A DNA stretch of 64,000 nucleotides, taken from the NCBI GenBank assembly GCA_963717955.1, contig CAVQXR010000002.1:620001-684000 (forward strand), in the 5' to 3' direction. The notes under the pieces were generated by a model. It ran no database searches. It was given only the letters and a program-made list of their open reading frames with translations, and was not told where the DNA came from. Positions 61,592 through 64,000 of this stretch are shown piece by piece (position 1 is the first letter of the stretch; each line of letters opens with the position of its first letter). The position numbers and the translations under genes are program-made. This stretch comes from CAVQXR01 sp963717955 (GTDB taxonomy: Bacteria > Actinomycetota > Thermoleophilia > Gaiellales > Gaiellaceae).

Positions 61592-62824
61592 ATGCCGGGT
61601 GTGAGCGCGGACGAGCGGCAGCTGCGGCCCCCGCCCGGCGCGCGGGCGGTCAATGCCGTCGGGGGCGCGCTCTCCCGACGCGGGTGGAAGCGGCCGGACC
61701 TGTCCCCGGAGGTGCTGCTCGCGGCGGCCCGCCGACAGGCCAGGAGCGAGGACGAGGACCGCGAGCCGCTCGAGCCGCTGTCCGTCCTTGGCGAGGATCT
61801 GGAAGACGATGCGCGGCTCACGACGGTCGGTCGGATGGTGGCGCGCCGGACGCTCGTCGACCTCCTCGCGAACCGCCTCAACGTGGCGCAGACGGTCGCC
61901 GCGAACCCGGAGATCGAGCGGCTGGAGATCCGCCGGCCCATCTTCGTCGTGGGCCTGCCGCGCACGGGAACGACACTCCTCTACAAGCTGCTGGCCTCGG
62001 ATCCCGCGGCGCGCGCGCCCCTCTACTGGGAGTCGCTCTGGCCGGTGCTGCGGCCCGGTCGACGGCGCGACGACCGCCGCCGCCGCGCCCGCAGGCAGGT
62101 ACGCGGTCTCGACCGGCTCTCGCCCGACCTGAGGGTGATCCACCCGGTCGATCCGCGGGGCGTCGAGGAGGATCTGGCGCTCCAGGCGATCACGCTTCGA
62201 AGCCCGTTCTTCGAGATGCTCTGGGACGCACCCCGCTACTGGCAGTGGCTGCTCGCGCGCCCACGGGACGACATCGCGGAGGCGTACCGCCACTACCGCA
62301 CGATTGTGCGCTGCCTCGAAGCGGCGCCGCCGAAGGAGCGGGACGCACCTGCTGGACACTGGGTGCTGAAGACGCCGGCGCATCAGCTCTTCGTCTCGGA
62401 GCTGCTCGCGACCTTCCCGGACGCCGTCGTCGTCGAGACGACCCGTCCCCTGACGACCGTTGTACCGTCACTGGCGAGCCTCTTCTCGGCGTTCCGGCGG
62501 ATCTCCTCCGACGAGGCCGACCCGCACTCCGCGGGCCGGCTGGCGCTCGAATTCACGGCCGCCGCGCTCGAGCGCATGACGGCTGCCCGGACGGCTCATC
62601 CCGAGCGGTTCCTCCGTGTCGAGTATCGGGCGCTCGTCGACGACCCGATCGGAGCCGTCACCGGCGTGTACGATCAGCTCGGCTTGGCCGTGACGGACGA
62701 GATGCTGGCGCGGATGACCGTCTGGATCGCCGAGAACCCCCGGCACAAGCACGGGGTCCACCGGTACACCCTCGAGCAGTTCGGCCTCGACGAGGCGTCA
62801 ATCAGGGAGCGCGTGGCACCGTAG
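61592..62824 (+). CDS. Sulfotransferase family protein
   Basis: 410 residues. The PAPS 5'-phosphosulfate loop is RRPIFVVGLPRTGTTLLYKL (PRTGTT), and the 3'-phosphate region is KTPAHQLFVSELLATFPDAVVVETTRP, followed by RVEYRALVDDPIGAV. This is the bacterial stf0/sulfotransferase_3 style. The conserved lysine is replaced by arginine in PRTGTT, which occurs in many bacterial members. It needs PAPS, and no cysDNC genes are present in the window. The ATG at 61592 is chosen as the first plausible start after the VWA gene. Substrate unknown (lipid, carbohydrate or small molecule). Confidence 0.87.
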   Translation: MPGVSADERQLRPPPGARAVNAVGGALSRRGWKRPDLSPEVLLAAARRQARSEDEDREPLEPLSVLGEDLEDDARLTTVGRMVARRTLVDLLANRLNVAQTVAANPEIERLEIRRPIFVVGLPRTGTTLLYKLLASDPAARAPLYWESLWPVLRPGRRRDDRRRRARRQVRGLDRLSPDLRVIHPVDPRGVEEDLALQAITLRSPFFEMLWDAPRYWQWLLARPRDDIAEAYRHYRTIVRCLEAAPPKERDAPAGHWVLKTPAHQLFVSELLATFPDAVVVETTRPLTTVVPSLASLFSAFRRISSDEADPHSAGRLALEFTAAALERMTAARTAHPERFLRVEYRALVDDPIGAVTGVYDQLGLAVTDEMLARMTVWIAENPRHKHGVHRYTLEQFGLDEASIRERVAP

Positions 62825-62885
62825 CGGGCCGGGGAGCCATGGGAATGCGAAACGACATGAGTCAGCCGAATTCCGGTCGCCGTCG

Positions 62886-63719
62886 ATGAGGGCCGGCAGG
62901 CCCAGCACGACAGCGCGGGTGTCCGCATTCCTGCGGGCGCTCCACCAGTCGGAGCCGGCCGGGCGGCGGATCTCCGACGACCCCGACGCCGCGTTGATGG
63001 TCGAACGCCGGCTGGGGAAGAGAGCGGCCAGGTCCGGTTCGCTTGCGGCCAGGCGTCGCCTCCGACTCGCCGCGGAGGAGATCGCCGCACGTGACCGGTT
63101 CGCCGACGACTGGGCGGCGCGGACGATCCGCGGCCGGGGTCAGATCGTGTTGCTCGGTGCCGGGCTGGACACGATGACGCTGCGGCTGCAGGAGCGGTTT
63201 CCGGAAGCCCGGTTCTTCGAGGTCGACGCTCCGGCGACACAGGAGCGCAAGCTTTCGCTACTGGCACGGTCGGGTCGTCAGCCGCCTGCCGACCGCTGCC
63301 GCTTCGTCCCGGCCGACTTCGAGACGGACGACGTGGGCGGGAATCTGATCGACGCTGGGTTCGACCCCCAGGTCGTGACATTCGTGAACTGGATGGGTGT
63401 GACGTACTACCTTCAACTGGATGTGATCGATCATACGATCCAGGCGCTGAGTCGACTGCTCTGCGCCGGCTCGGTGGTGGCCTTGGACTACTTCGACGAG
63501 AGCGGCCCGCACATGCACAGCCTGCACGGATACCTCTGGAGGCTGCTGGGTGAGCCGATCCGAAGTTGGCTCAGTCGTGAGGATCTGCAGGCGCTAGCAG
63601 CGTGCCACGGGATGGTGGTCGCGGAACAGACGACGCCGCTGGAGGTCATTGCCGATCGCCTGGGTCGGGCAGTCGATGTTCGCACGCCGCTGCAGTTGGC
63701 CGCGCTGATCCGTTCGTAG
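62886..63719 (+). CDS. Class I SAM methyltransferase (leucine carboxyl methyltransferase-type family)
   Basis: 277 residues related to the PPM/LCMT group of SAM-dependent O-methyltransferases common in actinobacteria. The SAM site is QIVLLGAGLDTMTLRLQERF, then FFEVDAPATQERKLSLL. FVNWMGVTYYLQLDVIDHTIQAL and SVVALDYFDESGP follow. Family members methylate carboxyl groups of polyketides or proteins. ATG start; no good ribosome site. It follows the sulfotransferase by 61 bases and could be part of one tailoring cluster with the glycosyltransferase convergent to it. That cluster idea is weak, since no biosynthetic core gene is seen. Confidence 0.82.
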   Translation: MRAGRPSTTARVSAFLRALHQSEPAGRRISDDPDAALMVERRLGKRAARSGSLAARRRLRLAAEEIAARDRFADDWAARTIRGRGQIVLLGAGLDTMTLRLQERFPEARFFEVDAPATQERKLSLLARSGRQPPADRCRFVPADFETDDVGGNLIDAGFDPQVVTFVNWMGVTYYLQLDVIDHTIQALSRLLCAGSVVALDYFDESGPHMHSLHGYLWRLLGEPIRSWLSREDLQALAACHGMVVAEQTTPLEVIADRLGRAVDVRTPLQLAALIRS

Positions 63720-63777
63720 GTGATCGGCGTGCCCCGAGTGGTTTAGGGCCCGCACGGTCGGTTCGGTCCCGCTTCGG

Positions 63778-64000
63778 CTATGCGATCGTGAGCCGTTCGA
63801 GGGCGTCCGCCGCCGCAACGGCGCCGCCCGCTTCCTCGAAGGACGTGCGGATCCGGCCGGCGGCCTCGCGGTAGGAGGGATCGGTGAGCACGGTTTCCAC
63901 GGCCGTCCGAAGCTCGTGCGGTGTCACCCGGCCGAAGCGCGCGCGGATGCCGGCCCCGGCCCGGACGACGTCTCCTGCGATGTGCATCTGGTCGTCTTTG
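63778..64000 (-). CDS. Glycosyltransferase, MGT/UGT-type (C-terminal fragment)
   Basis: The last 73 residues of a protein that enters from beyond the window end. QMHIAGDVVRAGAGIRARFGRVTP, then ELRTAVETVLTDPSYREAAGRI and AADALERLTIA, correspond to the C-terminus of macrolide- or flavonoid-type glycosyltransferases, in which the D/Q-Q motif followed by (A/V)xR(V/L)xxxGxG lies near the UDP-sugar site. Only the end is visible, so donor and acceptor cannot be judged. Convergent with the methyltransferase gene. Confidence 0.7.
   Translation of the reverse strand, partial: KDDQMHIAGDVVRAGAGIRARFGRVTPHELRTAVETVLTDPSYREAAGRIRTSFEEAGGAVAAADALERLTIA

Noticed and set aside
63728..63777. A tRNA-like stretch after the methyltransferase gene
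   Set aside because: GTTCGGTCC resembles a T-loop, but no acceptor or anticodon arm pairs with it.

Overview
The window is GC-rich, gene-dense DNA with many GTG starts, stop/start overlaps of 1-14 bases and almost no spacer. Gene content (argCJBDRGH with its own argR, carAB, 1-Cys peroxiredoxin, DUF2277, GYD, F420-type FrhB homologue, MoxR/DUF58/VWA) and frequent -10 boxes such as TAGGCT and TACGCT point to an actinobacterium. A soil Thermoleophilia (Gaiella-like) lineage is my best guess, but that is inference. It looks like a core chromosomal segment. There is no phage, plasmid, IS transposase or CRISPR array.

Layout. 0-6 kb: end of a RidA gene, typA, a two-subunit CoA-transferase, uppP with a small anchored protein, and a membrane-bound cytochrome c. 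6-11.3 kb: a DUF3830-like gene, tRNA-Ser(GGA), MscS channel, rhodanese lipoprotein, peroxiredoxin, SnoaL-like protein, homocysteine methyltransferase and GYD protein. 11.3-19.2 kb: two divergent operons of unknown joint function, glutamine synthetase-like/GMC oxidoreductase/subunit-3-like/FrhB-like leftward and epimerase/GNAT/DapA-like rightward. 19.2-24.5 kb: DUF2277, cyclase, formyltransferase-like protein, tRNA-Ser(CGA), tRNA-Ser(GCU), solitary groES, fabF, rhodanese and HAD phosphatase. 24.5-31.8 kb: a potassium-uptake block (trkA, two TrkH-type subunits, ktrB, ktrA) and an aquaporin. 31.8-43.8 kb: lysA, argH-G-R-D-B-J-C leftward and carAB rightward from one shared operator. 43.8-52.3 kb: two propeller proteins, MFS exporter, tatA, SirB1-like protein, two EamA transporters and a PLP decarboxylase. 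52.4-64 kb: Vps62-like membrane protein, holin/phosphodiesterase fusion, a 169-bp palindromic element, SulP transporter, MoxR-DUF58-VWA operon, sulfotransferase, methyltransferase and the end of a glycosyltransferase.

How the genes work together. The arg and car operons make carbamoyl phosphate and arginine. A TGCATAGT/ACTATGCA inverted repeat between argC and carA overlaps both promoters and is the likely ArgR site. argF is missing from the cluster and CarB lacks its C-terminal allosteric domain. The Trk/Ktr genes would form two or more potassium uptake systems. UppP recycles undecaprenyl phosphate, and TatA belongs to twin-arginine export.

Most notable points. (1) Four net +1 frameshifts in otherwise well-conserved genes (trkA, the second TrkH-type gene, and two in lysA) within 7.3 kb. 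(2) A 169-bp imperfect palindrome that contains the sulP stop codon and reaches the next gene's promoter. (3) An 11-bp unit GTGCCWGGCAC repeated at two loci 16 kb apart. (4) A recurring TANNNT/CANNNT box 6-8 bases before the start codon in about 17 genes, suggesting widespread leaderless transcription. (5) The undescribed divergent operons at 11.3-19.2 kb.
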